Shown piece after piece: positions 11,808 to 24,416 of a stretch of 64,000 bases of DNA (its first letter is position 1; each line of letters opens with the position of its first letter). Made by a program: the position numbers and the translations under genes. Source of the DNA: Lucifuga dentata (Eukaryota > Chordata > Actinopteri > Ophidiiformes > Bythitidae); NCBI GenBank assembly GCA_014773175.1, contig VXCM01000299.1:167382-231381 (forward strand). Direction: 5' to 3'. A model generated the notes under the pieces. That model made no database searches. It was given only the letters and a program-made list of their open reading frames with translations, and had not been told where the DNA came from.

Positions 11808-14800
11808 CCACCTGCCATCCACCTTTAATTTACAGATGTTCCCTAAATTAAAGCCGGAATGACCAAACAGTTTAGGGATTAAACACGAAGGTAAAACTAA
11901 TTTCAGCTCCACCAAAATCAAATTCAATCAAACTCAAAGCCAAATGATTAGTAAGAGCCGGCCAACAATTGTTCTGCATTTTGCAGGAATTAATTTGTCT
12001 TCCAGCAAAAAAAAAACAAAAAAACAAAAACAAAAACTCTACATACTTAACACAGGCTTATTATTTCAACCCTCTTTGCCCTCATTTCCAATAACTATTC
12101 TATTATTAGAAAAAGACCAATTTATCAGTTTTCTTTGATCTAATCTCAATAAAATAAAATACTCAAAGTATTACTAAAAAGTTTAGATTGTCTTGATATG
12201 ACTTCTTCTGTATTATTGTATTTATTTTTCTGTTTCCTCTTCACTCTGCTTATATTTTCTTCCCCTTTTTACCAATGTGTGCTCTTATTGGAATAATATC
12301 ATTTTTATCAATCACGTTCCTGTTTTCAATTCACAGTTTAAAGTTCATAGAGAACAAACCAGCATAGAAAAAAAAAAACAAAACCTAAAATGATCACAGC
12401 AGGAAGTCTGATTAATGATTTGAATTTCGAATTGCCAAATTTATGAATCTTCACATCAATAATGGGACAAGACACAGCCGAAATACTCTGTCCTCTCACC
12501 TGAACTCCACTCTAAATTTCTTTCCAGCGTGGACATTAATCCTTTCTATTTACACGTTCGAGCACATGCTTGCATTTTCCGCAGTGGTCCAATTTTGACG
12601 CATTACTGTGAAATAAAGGAGCCATGCCAGGCAGGCACTAATCTATCTAGATTATCTCTCCAATTACAAGTGGGGGGACAGATTAGACTGCGTTAAAGAC
12701 AGAATGAAAGAAAGCAGAAGCAACAACAGGCAGCACACTCACTTGCTGTCAGATGAGATTGGAGCGGGAAGCTCTCCGCGCTTGGATCAGGCTCTGATTC
12801 GGTCTGCAAAACAAGCCTCAGCGGTTCATGGAGCTCTGGGTTCCCCGCGGCGGACACCCTGAGGAAATCGGCAGCCTCCGGCTTTTTCCTCGCTTCATTT
12901 TTGGCACACATGCTCCAAGGCGCAAGGAGAGACCCTTACCTTGCCCTGAGGAAAACCCCCACATGGCTTTCAGTGGGTGGAGGGCGCCCTCTTGTGGCAG
13001 AACAAAGCAAAATGAAAAACGTTACAGACAGAGTAATCAGTTTGATTAACTTTCCCACAGCTTTTATTATCTAAGATGTGTTTATTTAATTTGCTTGGAC
13101 GTGTGTGTGTGTATAAGCACCATACAGTGCATGATACTTTTTAACAACAGGCGTACATTAACTACAAATTGTGTTTGTGTGCATAAAAAAATCTGAAAAA
13201 TCCTGTTAATTTATGATTTAAAAAAAAAATAATAATAAGGTTATGGTAATTCCAGAATTGTTGTAGATTCAACATTAAATAATTTATTTGTCATCTGCAT
13301 AGAATAACAGGTCAAAGATATTCAATGGACACGCCTTACTTACTAGTGTGTAAATACACACATTTACACAGAAGTGAGGAGGGCAAAAATAAAACTTTAG
13401 GTCAAAAAAAAAAAAAAAAAAACNAAAAAAAAAAAAAAAAAAACCCACTAATGACATGATACTCTTTCTAAGTACAGATTTCAGTGATTGTCATGGATAG
13501 GATTCATCATCAGTTATTACTTACTAATATTTTACTGGTAATTTACCAATAGATTTTTTTTGTCACAAGGAGGTATCAGACTAGACGATGGAGGAATAAA
13601 CTCTTTCTCATGCCAATGCTGACTCTCCCACAGGTATTATTGACTGCTTTAAGGAAGCCTTCACATATGGTTAACATCACTCTCATGCTGTTCAACCACT
13701 TGGTAACCACTTGTACCTTATCTGTTGTTAGCAATTAGCCTGTCCATGTGGAGACGAATGAACCAAAACCTCAAGGCTGCCAAACCATTATCAGGACCCC
13801 CCAAGGAAGTAATAATGTTGTCATTCAATAATGTGGGAAAATAATCACATGCCAGTTATCCTCCCTCTCTGTCTGATCTGAAGGTGAGCTTGGCGGTCAG
13901 TTTTTAGAGGTAAAATTAAATCAGAGTAAAAACATTTTGATATCCAATATTCCATAAACAGTTTTACAAGCAGCATTTTGATGACTTCACCATCCTTCAA
14001 TACCTTTTCATGTTAAATGCTGCACCTGAAACAGCTGTGGTACACATGCTGTGTACTGTATTATAATCTGCTGCTAAATAATAATATAAATATAAATAAT
14101 GTAAATAGTCATTGGAAATATTTGCACCACTTCTCAGTCCTACCACTCAATTTCTGCAACTTGCAATCTGTACTAAATTTATTGTATAATATTATCTTCA
14201 AATTTTTTCTTTACTTACTTTTTAACGTTTTGTTTAAATGCTTTTTCTTATTTATTAAACTGACTTTTTACCACAGCCCCCAAGACACGTTTCAAATTTA
14301 TGTTTCAAATTTGTTTTCAAGCTGTGATATTCAAAAGTTGAACTGAAACAAGGCTATTTTTCTGAATAGTTGCTGTTAGAGTTTGGAGATGAAAGATTTT
14401 CACAGACATAGATACTCTATTGAGGTTGAATCTAAACTCTGGATCTACAAAACTATAGATCCATATATATATGGATGCTTACGAAACTATACTATAACTA
14501 GTAGTCATCACACACTGAGGTTGGGACTTAAAAGCAAAATCAGTATGGCAGATTTGGTAAAATGAGAACAGTTCTTTAATTGTGGACTCACCACAAGCAG
14601 TGGCCAGTAACAGGTGTTCAGTTCATCCAAGCAAACAGGTTCAAAGGTTCAAAAAAACAAAGAAAATCTCTCCAAAATTTGGCAGTCAGAGTAACAGATC
14701 TGGTGACTGGCAGTGAGTACTGGCAGGGCTTGTTCCTACTGGAGAAATCAGGGGAATGTGAAGCAGGTGTGTAATCAGGTGACTAGGGAACAGTGTGAAG

Positions 14801-15029
14801 AGCTGAGGCCTCATAGTGGGCAGGTGAGGTAATGCAGCTTCTGAAATGACAGGAGTGACTGGTGGCAGAGCAAGCATGAGTATTATGAAACTCTGACAGT
14901 TGGGTAAATGTAGTGGAGTTAAATGTACATTATTTCCCTCCTTAATTCACCATTTTTTTTTTTTTTNTTTTTTTTTTTTTTTGATATGACGGACCCTGCT
15001 CACACTGCTGTGTCCAGAAGTTCAGCCTG

Positions 15030-15550
15030 CTGGTCTGCCACGTGGCTTCCGACTCTGATGATTTCCTAGCTTGGTGATGCCCTGCTGGATCTAATAAGAT
15101 GTGCTGGTTCCTCCCTTCAGATGGCCTTAGATCTGAGGGTCCTCACCGACTCAAAAGCTGCTGCGCAATCCCAGTATACAAGCCCCGCTTTCCCATAAAG
15201 AGACCATACACTCACTTGTACACTCACATTCATTTCATGTGACTCATCTCTGGAATCCATCATGATTATGATTTCAAGTCAATTGCATCTTTCTGGATCC
15301 TCTTACTGGAACATGGCTTCTTTCTTGTTACACATCTTCCTGTAATGTGTCATTGTTTTGTATGTCTTTGTAATTTGCCTGCTTCCTCACCGACGGCTCC
15401 TGTTGCACACCTGGCCATTCAAGAGATGAAATCTCTCAATGAATTGCCTCTCCCAAGGTTTCTTCCATGTTTTTTCCTTATATGATAAGGCTTTTTAGGG
15501 AGTCTTCATAGAGAGCTGTTGATGTGTGGGCCTGTAAAGCCTATTGAGAC
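15030..15550 (+). repeat. Dispersed fish repeat
   Basis: Contains CTCCTGTTGCACACCTGGCC, AATCTCTCAATGAATTGCCT, CTCCCAAGGTTTCTTCCATG, TTTTTTCCTTATATGATAAG and CTGTAAAGCCTATTGAGAC. Similar blocks are scattered through percomorph genomes. The classification is not certain. It directly abuts MITE copy B. Confidence 0.4.
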
Positions 15551-15553
15551 ATT

Positions 15554-16087
15554 TTAAAGGACCATACCAGCCATTTTGCATGTTTGAGACTAATATGTTC
15601 AATTTTCATACATGCAAGGTTACTGATAACCACTTCCCAAAGCATACTACTGGAATGATGATTTAAAAATTAAAAATCAATGTTTCACCAGCTAATAGCT
15701 ACGCAGTTTTATGAATTCACAGTTTAAATTTTCCATAAATGCAGGTCTTCTTTTGGGACTATATCCCCCGGTGGAGACATACATTGTCTGTGTTTTTTAT
15801 TGCACTTAAACGCTAAAATTATGAAACTTTGAAAAGAAAAACAAAAACCTGAATACACGTCTTGTTCGTGATAATGGATTACCTATCCCAAGAACGTTTC
15901 AAGTATCAACAAGGTGATTTTAATAGTGTACAGAATGAACTGAAACCAATGGCAGTCTGGAAGGTAGGAGAAAAAAAAAATCATCATTCCAGTAGTATGC
16001 TTTGGGAAATGATTATCAGTAATGTTATGTGTATGAAAATTGAATATATTGGGCTCAAACATGCAAAATGGTGGTATGGTCCTTTAA
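15554..16087 (+). mobile_element. TTAAAGGACC MITE, copy B, intact
   Basis: 534-bp element with nearly perfect terminal inverted repeats of about 110 bases (15554-15664 and about 15978-16087). It starts TTAAAGGACCATACCAGCC and ends GTGGTATGGTCCTTTAA. It is the best reference copy in the window. Every complete terminus in the family carries TTAA, so TTAA may be the target duplication (piggyBac-like) or simply part of the repeat. Confidence 0.85.
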
Positions 16088-17207
16088 ACAAAAAAATTTG
16101 ACTTGACTCTGAAATATCATGGAAAACATACAAACTCGCCCAAAATAGCTTCATATCCCACACCTAATGTTGCTCCCATATTACTAAAAGCTGCTTTCAG
16201 TGTTCTGCAGGCTCCTGCTGATGTCCTTTAGTTTATCATTCAAACTCTGCGTCAGTGCACAGGAAGGTGAAACACGCTGCAGACACATATGCTTTTAGAG
16301 ACAGCGGGGGAGAAGTGGGCCAAACACTGGGTTACGGCGGAACCCAGCCGACTGATAATTAGGTGCTGCTGGCAAGCACCCAGATGATGGGTGGTGGGGG
16401 TGACGCTGGGGTTTGGGGTAAAATGGGAAAAGGAGGTCAAGAGGAAAAAAGAAACGGAGAGACCACTGAGGGCACTTCAAACGACACTGAGGTCCCATGT
16501 AAAAATAAACAGCTCGGGCCCCTCTCAGCACACCCCCTGTTTATAACGATGGTCGCTTGGGGAATCCCGCCTGTTTACTTTCCCTCTGCCGTCTCATCTT
16601 AAGTCAAGATGGCACGCTGGCGTTATTGTATACATCCTCTCACACACACTCACTCACTCAGGACTCAGCTGCCACTCCACTTCAAAGTCAGCAGCCTGAG
16701 TGGGAACAGAAAAGATATTAATGGTTATAATGTGTATGCAGGTTTTTCTCTTTCTGTCTCACCCAAGTTACACACACACACACACACACATACACACTCC
16801 TCCATTCCGTGGTGTGTGCGGTATCAACATGTCAACATTAAGGAAAGAGAGCTATCAATAGCTCTTCTGTCAGTATTATTGTCCCATCCATCATTTTGAC
16901 ATCACATCACTGGAGGTGGTCTCTCCCCAGCTCGCTCTGATGACTCAACCGCAAAGTTTTTAAATGAGGATACCTTGAGGCCGCAGCCTGGAGTCTGCAG
17001 TAACCCAATCTCCACTCCTGAAGACTCGGAGGATGTGTGCTGGCCTCAGTGTGTGTATGTGAGTGTGTGTGTGTTTGTAGGGGGGGAGGATTCTGCTGAG
17101 TTGCTGTGTGATTATTTTTGGGCTACAGCAGTCACTATCCAGGATGACGCTGGGAAAGTGGCTATCCCATTAGGTGTGTAGTACATGTGTGATTAAAGAC
17201 TGCTTGA

Positions 17208-17209
<2 letters not shown>

Positions 17210-17252
<43 letters not shown>

Positions 17253-17260
17253 CGTGCGTG
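17210..17260. repeat. (GT)n(GTGC)n microsatellite
   Basis: About 19 GT units running into TGCG repeats. Confidence 0.94.
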
Positions 17261-17413
17261 CATGTGTTCATGTTAGTGCAGTGAAGAGGAGGGGGTTCAG
17301 GTGGGATTTAGAGCCTTCATTTGTGTGGAATCCAGCATCATTATCCCAAAGTGTTGCCAGCTGGGAGTGCTTGGGAGTTCCCATTTGAACTATATGTGTG
17401 TTCTGACGATGGG

Positions 17414-17416
<3 letters not shown>

Positions 17417-17449
<33 letters not shown>
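17417..17449. repeat. (GA)n microsatellite
   Basis: About 16 GA units. Confidence 0.95.
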
Positions 17450-17452
<3 letters not shown>

Positions 17453-18300
17453 AACACTGATGAAAGCTTTCATTCTGGTTCTCATTCTTCCTTGATATTC
17501 ATGAGCAGCTGAATTTGGCACAGTCTTGCTGATTAGCTAATACATTGTACGATTCTGAAATGCCACACTGTGAATTTATTGGACTCCAGCGAACACGATG
17601 GTAGAGACTGACGATAATAGTAGCCAATTAGTTCTAATTCTGCAATCAGTTCGACGGCAAGTTGAAATCTTTCAATATTTCCTTGGCTTCCTGTTGAAGT
17701 TCAGGAACTGAAACTGGTGCTTGATTGCTCAGCTGATGAACTTAGAACCAGCTTACATACGGGATCAACCTGTCCAGATCTTCCAGTCTGGGTAACAGAT
17801 TTAACTTTAAGATTAAATCCACCATGATGAGATCATATAATTTTGGAGTAGCTCATCAATCAAAATATCAGATTATAAATTACCATGCAAACTCTCACAG
17901 ATTAATAACAAGCACATGAAGCACTCTTTAAAAGGTTTATTACAAAATAAACTGACCTCTTGCATACAACCTTAAAAATATCAGGTTTTTATTATTTAAT
18001 GCTTCCCATCGATTAGCCTCTCTGCCATGCATCCACACTATTTAAGGTGTACTTTGTCACCACAAGAGGACAGTGTTGGCCTAGTTTGTTATATGCTTCC
18101 ACCTGTCAGGATTTGTTCAACAGGTCTAAAAGCGCTTTTGCATCAGGGCCATCGATCAAAGCAACTCACCACATGATGTAATGATCATAAAGACCAGTAT
18201 GAATAGCTGCTGGGATGAAAAGATCCTATTCATTTATTTGTATTGGTTTTCAAGCTGTGATATCATATATTAAAAAAGTTATGGATTCTATTAGAACTGT

Positions 18301-18433
18301 GACCTCTTTAGATCCCAAAGTGTACTTCTTTTTTTTTTTTAAATCCAAAGTCCAGCCTTAGCAGGTNGACCTCTTTAGATCCCAAAGTGTACTTCTTTTT
18401 TTTTTTTAAATCCAAAGTCCAGCCTTAGCAGGT
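18301..18433. repeat. 66-bp exact direct duplication around a single N
   Basis: 18301-18366 equals 18368-18433, with N at 18367. Assembly artefact. Confidence 0.9.
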
Positions 18434-18861
18434 ATATTGATATTTTCTGAATCAATAACCTTTAAATGAGAATTTCAATCAATGTCGTGTTGATGTTTTC
18501 CATATGGCTTAAGTCTCGAGTATCGAAGGAGAAAGGGTATTCTTTGTCAAACGCAACGGTCAGCTTTCCGTTGCCATTTCCGTTCACAAAAGGGGTATTT
18601 ACTTTCAATATGGTTTACGTAAGCCGTAAGAAGGCTTGGGGTGGGTCAGTAATTACAATGCAATTCAAAACCAGCCCTCCCTTTACCAAAAAGATGTTTC
18701 TTCTCACCAGCTGAATGATATTAGATGGTCATAGTGGATGGGAAGAGCTCAGCCTTCTAGGACAAAATGAAATACAAACTAAATGATTTCCTGACTTCTG
18801 TGCTGTTTTGTTCATGAATAAAGGAGAAAAGAAATTAGAAAGGAGACAGTTGCCCATTTCC

Positions 18862-19453
18862 TAAAGGACCATACCATCAATTTTGCATGTTTAAGCTCAA
18901 TAAATACTATCTGCATACATGTTACATTAGTGACAACCAATTTCCAAATCATAAAATCATATTTTGGTTTTCCTGTTATTTTGCCAAGTTTCTAATATTT
19001 CAAAATTAAATGTTCAGGTGATACACCCAAATTAAAATTCAATGTTTTGCCTTCCAACACCTATGCCAGATTGTAGCAGGGACGTCAATTTTAATTTCTC
19101 CGTAAAAGCCATCTTCTCCTGGGACTATATTTCCTGGCGGAGACATACATTGTCTTTGTGCAGCTCCATATTAAATAAAGTTACTTTGACAAACAAAACT
19201 TAATAGACGTCGTGTTTGCTGTGATTGATTACTTACCTCAAGCACATTTCAATTTTCTACAAGTTGATTTTAATAGCATTTTGGAATTAATAGCAGTCTG
19301 GAAGGTAGGGAAAAAAAATCTAAAATCTACCTCTAAAGTAGTAAAGTAAAGTAGTATATTTTGGCAAATGGCTGTCAGTAACAGTAACGTAACATGTATA
19401 CAGGTTGTATTTTTTGGGCTCAAACATGCAAAATTGCCTGTATTGTCCTTTAA
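18862..19453 (+). mobile_element. TTAAAGGACC MITE, copy C
   Basis: About 592 bp, starting TAAAGGACCATACCATC and ending TGTATTGTCCTTTAA. It contains the internal block GGGACTATATTTCCTGGCGG and belongs to the same sub-type as copies A, E, G and H. Confidence 0.82.
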
Positions 19454-19722
19454 GTGGCACATACAAAGTTTTGGGTAACACTATGGGAAATTCACTTGAC
19501 AATTGGCCGGCAATTACCAGAGTATTACATTGTGTTGGTCATTGTGGTCTCTTTCAGGGTAACACGAACCGTTCCTAAATGCCCTCTGATTCAAACAAGT
19601 TCATAGCTGTGTTCCCATGGGGTCAAACCTTATGCACTTTGAGCTGAAAAGCATCCCATTTGGCTCTCCCTTTACATTCAGATCCCATTGACAAGTGTAC
19701 GCAGGCAGACAGGCATGCAACA

Positions 19723-19725
<3 letters not shown>

Positions 19726-19764
<39 letters not shown>

Positions 19765-19790
19765 NACACACACGCACACACATACACACA
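19726..19790. repeat. (CA)n microsatellite with an N
   Basis: About 30 CA units with an assembly N at 19765, so the true length is unknown. Confidence 0.95.
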
Positions 19791-20787
19791 AACTGGCCCT
19801 CTTTGCGTCTGAATCTCCATAGCTGTATATGTCCATTCCGTAATTGGTGGTTCCTCTTTCAAGGGAGTGACTATGTGTCTGTGTGTGTTTAGAGGTGTCC
19901 TCTCTGTGCAAGGCGTCTCAATTCAGTCCATCTCCAACGCCAGAGGGGACAAAAGAGGCACCCGTTCCCCCTCTCAGGGTGGGGGCGCCGTTGACACNCC
20001 CCCCCCCCCCCTTCCACTTCCTCTCTGGTGTGTTGGGGTTATGTCAGGAATGTCCTGGGTCCCATTGTCCTCCTGGTCCTCTGTTTTTGGCAACCTTGCA
20101 GAGCCTCCTCCCTCCCTATTACGCACGAACACACACATACTCACATATCCACCCCCCCACCCACCCCCTGGGTTGTGTGTCCCTTGGTCCCTCACTTTGA
20201 ATAGACCACCTCGGCTGAATACGACAGACAGGCAGGCGTCAGGACATCAGGCTCAGCAGCGTCGTGCATGGCGGAGAAAACAGAGCCAGTTATTTTCACC
20301 TGCTTGGTTCCCTCTCGCTCTTTGTCTAATGGAAGAAAGAAAGTAAGACAATGGCTTGAGTGTTTTAGGCTCCTTTCTTCATGCCTTTTCTGTCCTTTCA
20401 GTGGGAAGGAGGACATGGCCTCCCTCGCCACTCTTATAGTGAAACGTCAAAGGAAAGGTACACGCTTAATTGGATACTCTTACATCATTATATTATGTAT
20501 ACTGCGATCAAGTGCTGATTTGCCTTTTATGCCTGTCCAGAGTCAATCCTTACCTGGCATAATGATATTTTCATGGACTGCTACATCAGTCAGATTTTTC
20601 CCAGAATGCCCGTAAACACAGAATGGGTGTAAACATGTATATTTAGCTGTGGGTTTATATGTGCAACTTGAGAGAAAGTGGATTGATTCCTGATTGTTGC
20701 TCCAGTTTTCCTGATTCTGATCTGTTGAGTTTCCACATGGAGATGTTGGAATCTCTGTCCTACAGTGAATTTCACCCTGTATAAGTG

Positions 20788-21324
20788 TTAAAGGACCATA
20801 TCAGTGGTTTACATGTTTGAGCCCGCATACATGTTACATTACTGATGACCATTTCCTAAAACATAATATTGGAGCGGTAAATATTAAAATTATTTTTCCT
20901 TCCAGGCAGGCATTGGCTTCAGCTCATTCAGTACACTAATAAAATCAACTTGTAAACACTTGAAATGTGCTTGAGATAAATAATCTATCACAGCGAACAC
21001 GCTTATGATTTTTTTTTTTTTTTTTTTTNTTTTTTTTTTTTTTTTTTTGTCGAAGTAATTTTTGTCAATCGGTTCACAGAGCTGCACCAAAGAAAACGAG
21101 CATCCCTTCTACACTCAGACCTACGTGTTAGTGGTGAAATATTGAATTTTAAGGTGGATGGATTATCTGATTTTGAAAAATTGGGGGATTTGGCAAGAAA
21201 AAAAAACCCCATGAAAACTAAAATAAGGTTTTATGTTTTGGAAAACGGTTGTCGGTAGCGTAATGTTAATGAAGATAGTATTTATTGGGTTCAAACATGC
21301 AAAATCACTGCTATGGTCCTTTAA
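20788..21324 (-). mobile_element. TTAAAGGACC MITE, copy D, with poly(T) gap
   Basis: About 537 bp, starting TTAAAGGACCATATCAG and ending GCTATGGTCCTTTAA. It is interrupted by an expanded poly(T) run with an assembly N at 21029. The internal sequence is in reverse orientation relative to copies B and C. Confidence 0.78.
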
Positions 21325-21815
21325 GTGAATCTATTACCATCACCACTTTGGAAATATGTTGCTTCCTTATTATTCAAGTTACAAATTATTAATCAAACCT
21401 AATTACACCTTACTTGCTCTTATTTTTAATTGCAAGGGTCCTACTATCTCTGCCTCTGACCTTTGACCCTGCTTGCTATGGTTACCTTTACTTGCATTAA
21501 CCTCGTAGTTAATATTGTCGTTAAGTAGTTGCTAATTTGATAAGTTCCCTATCGCTTTCTCAGATGCAACCGGAGAGAAAGGAATCCCACCCACGCCGTA
21601 TCATCCGCACACTTCCAGCATCCCAGTNACACACACACACACACACACACTCATGCGTCCTGTAGCCACATTCACAAATCTCTTCGCTTGTCATGTGTCA
21701 CCCACAACCATTCAAGACAACATGTGTCCATTCATTACAAGCCCTTCGTGCGTTCATTCATCCTCTCATAGTGCGCATACTCTCTTCTCGGGCCTTAACA
21801 ATATTTATAGCTTCA

Positions 21816-21942
21816 CCTAATCCATCCGCTCCCATCGCAGTGGCGGCACATTACATTCTGATGCCGCTGCTTCCCCGTNCCTAATCCATCCGCTCCCATC
21901 GCAGTGGCGGCACATTACATTCTGATGCCGCTGCTTCCCCGT
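21816..21942. repeat. 63-bp exact direct duplication around a single N
   Basis: 21816-21878 equals 21880-21942, with N at 21879. Assembly artefact. Confidence 0.9.
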
Positions 21943-22448
21943 GTCACCTGGTCGCATTAGAGCTCACACTGCTGCCAAACCCAAAATACCAGAGGTTTGA
22001 TTTGTTGTTCGGTGGAGGCAATGTATGTTTTCTGTGGTATGTGTGTGTCTATGTGTGAGGGAGTCGGGGGGGGGANGGGGGGGGGAGGGGGGAGTCGATG
22101 GGTTGTACACATGTTATGGAGCAAGGCGCCATTGCGGCCTAAAAAACTATTAGGCTCTGTAAATACACACTGTGGCGAAAGTAAACATTCTCAGCATGCC
22201 ATCTAGGCGCACAGAGGGGTACTAGGAGACAGCCGCCGGACAGGCTGTGAGGGGGAGGTGTGTACGTGTATGTGTGTGTCTGTGTATGCGCAGAGAGTAC
22301 AGCAGTAATCAGTGAGCCGAGAGGAGATGGATATGGAAAATATAGATTTTAAATGGGGGAAAACTTAAGTGAGTGTGTATAATCTAGCCAGCGCAATCAC
22401 GATCAAGTTGAGTAGTGGAGTAAACAACTTAAAGACACTTCATGCATT

Positions 22449-22451
<3 letters not shown>

Positions 22452-22501
<50 letters not shown>
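22452..22501. repeat. (GT)n microsatellite
   Basis: About 25 GT units; a second shorter tract follows at 22604-22630. Confidence 0.96.
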
Positions 22502-22502
<1 letters not shown>

Positions 22503-22604
22503 TTATTACTACCAGCGACCAATTACATATCAGGAGCGCTCTGGGAACACCAAGTGTTTGTGTGGGTGATTAGTACTGTCCAGTGCTAATTTCTATCCCA
22601 AGAC

Positions 22605-22635
<31 letters not shown>

Positions 22636-23604
22636 GCACGTGCACGTATGTTGGATATTGTGCACGCATGTGTGTCAGTTTGTTCCTTGTTTGACTCATT
22701 TTGCTGAAGGCTGGGGTGGGGGGTAGTGGTGGGTGGAGAGGTCACCAGGCTCTTTGGAGATTGGCCGGCTCTTTAAAACAGTGACAATTTTGTGTCCCAT
22801 TTTGATGGACAAGCCAGGTTTCCGATTTTAGTTTGATGAGGTGAAGATGGTGAAGTCAGTAGTGGGTAATGGCATATTTGTGTCCATACATTTTTAGCCC
22901 CCAGCCCCGAAATGCTTTCACAATTCACAGTCTGTGACACAAGTACACGCCAAAACACACTCCATAAACTTTAATGCGTCTTCCTGAACAGCGGGAGAAA
23001 AACATGATAAAAAGTAAAATTAGGCTCTTCCTAAAGGGATGAAAACACAGACATTAAAGCAAGGAGGCTTGCTTTCTGAATTGAAGACCAATGCTGGCAA
23101 CGGGTGAAAGCACGAGTAACCATGGAAACAGAGCTCAGAATATGCACTATTCCCAGCCCTGCGAGTGCCACACCACCCCTCAGCTCTATTTTTAGGCCTT
23201 ACTTTGGGCTTACGATATCTGTTACATCTAACAAGAGTTAAATTGAGTAATCAGCGAGCATGACTACAGAAATGAAACTCTGGCTCTACTGTAAGTGTCT
23301 CATTAAAATGGTCTCACAAAATCATGAGTAGGTTTTTACTGCAAGCTTTGGCTGATCTGTGTACGGAGCTCCAGAGACACAAACAAAATAAAATTATGTT
23401 TATGTTTTGTTATTTATCACTCCTCAGACTAGAGGGGCACTCAATGGAGCTCATACCTCCACCAAGGAGGACAAACAAGCATAGACAAAAGCTGTTTTTT
23501 TCTTTTTCTAATTACATACAGCCTAAAGAGAAACAAATTACTTATTAAACACAGCAATTTTTTTGGATCTATCTGCTATTAAAGATACATGCTACATGTT
23601 ATTA

Positions 23605-24198
23605 ATGCTGTGTTCGACAGACCTCGGAACTCGGATTTTTCCTGACTTCGTACTTGGTAAAATGCGTTGGAACGGCATTTGAAGTCGGAGCTCTGACTGG
23701 GAAACTCGGACCAACATTACCTACCCCGACTTCACAAGTGTGACATCACACAATATGTGGCGCCTGTGGAAGTGAGCTTTGTGAATGGAAATGATCAGCT
23801 AAAAGGCGAATAAAGTATTTTTTCTTGCGTGACATTGAAATAAAAAGGCCAAAATATATTGCCAAGTTAACTATCTACAGTGTATAATAACTATTTGCCA
23901 TATCTGTTACATATCTACATATCTATTACATTGATATGTAAGTGTAAATAATTTCAGAATATTACTTCTCTGCACAAATGTTTAATACAGTGATTAATAT
24001 CATTGTAAAACAACACAACCAAACAGTCCTGTAGTCTAACTTTAGTTAGTATTTATTACTAAGTTTATTTAATCTTATAGTATTTATTGGTGTTCAGCCA
24101 TGCTTTTTTGTTTACGTTTGGCTGGAACGGTTTGAGGTCGGAAGTTGGAACTTCCAACCTGGAAAAATCTGACTTCCGAGGTTGCTCGAACGCAGCAT
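23605..24198. mobile_element. Inverted-repeat DNA element (ATGCTGTGTTCGA ends)
   Basis: 594-bp segment bounded by related inverted ends. The left end reads ATGCTGTGTTCGA, then CCTCGGAACTCGGATTTTTCC. The right end reads GGAAAAATCTGACTTCCGAGG, then TCGAACGCAGCAT. The terminal repeats are about 38 bases and imperfect. The interior is AT-rich and non-coding. The superfamily is not clear from the sequence. Confidence 0.65.
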
Positions 24199-24366
24199 AA
24201 AGCTGGATGCTACAGAATTAGCATCATCTCAGCTACTCATTAGTGGTTTTTGCATGTTTCTAGATCTATTTGTTACTGTACAGCAATTCAATTAATGCAC
24301 ACCTGTTAAAGTACAAATTTTAATCCACCAGATCCAAGATTAATCAAAACTGATTCATTATATATA

Positions 24367-24416
24367 TATCTATATACGTATATATAGATATATATCTATA
24401 TATACGTATATAGATA
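24367..24416. repeat. 50-bp perfect palindrome, AT-rich
   Basis: Perfect self-complementary sequence centred between 24391 and 24392, built from CTATATACGTATATATAG, an eight-base AT core and its mirror. It could form a cruciform. Confidence 0.9.

Larger units (their letters stand above)
5924..15029. other. Gene-poor flank with microsatellites and one large gap
   Basis: No gene recognised. Contents are CA, GA and GT tracts, two assembly duplications, the N gap at 10335-10526, poly(A)/poly(T) runs with N's (13405-13443, 14953-14982) and an AT-rich block (14000-14340). The stretches 8340-8460 and 9020-9170 are complex, non-repetitive and AT/homeobox-site rich; they are candidates for conserved non-coding DNA but unproven. 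Confidence 0.45.
16088..18861. other. Gene-poor flank between MITE copies B and C
   Basis: CA (16771-16790), GT and GA tracts plus one assembly duplication. No coding exon or RNA gene is visible. Confidence 0.45.
19454..23604. other. Gene-poor flank, microsatellite-rich
   Basis: Apart from MITE copy D it holds CA/GT tracts, poly(C)/poly(G) runs with N's (19998, 22076), one assembly duplication and otherwise unremarkable sequence. No gene seen. Confidence 0.45.

Noticed and set aside
12690..12911. Possible 5' exon with a GTGAGT donor at about 12740 on the minus strand
   Set aside because: A single donor-like match with a 72-codon low-similarity frame and no partner exon; insufficient.
15862..16101. 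79-codon frame resembling frames at 42008-42268 and 62067-62324
   Set aside because: The similarity is explained by all three lying in copies of the same MITE; not a gene family.
19883..20346. Overlapping Pro-rich frames of 105 and 159 codons
   Set aside because: They cross an N and C-rich runs, share no family features and lack splice or start support.
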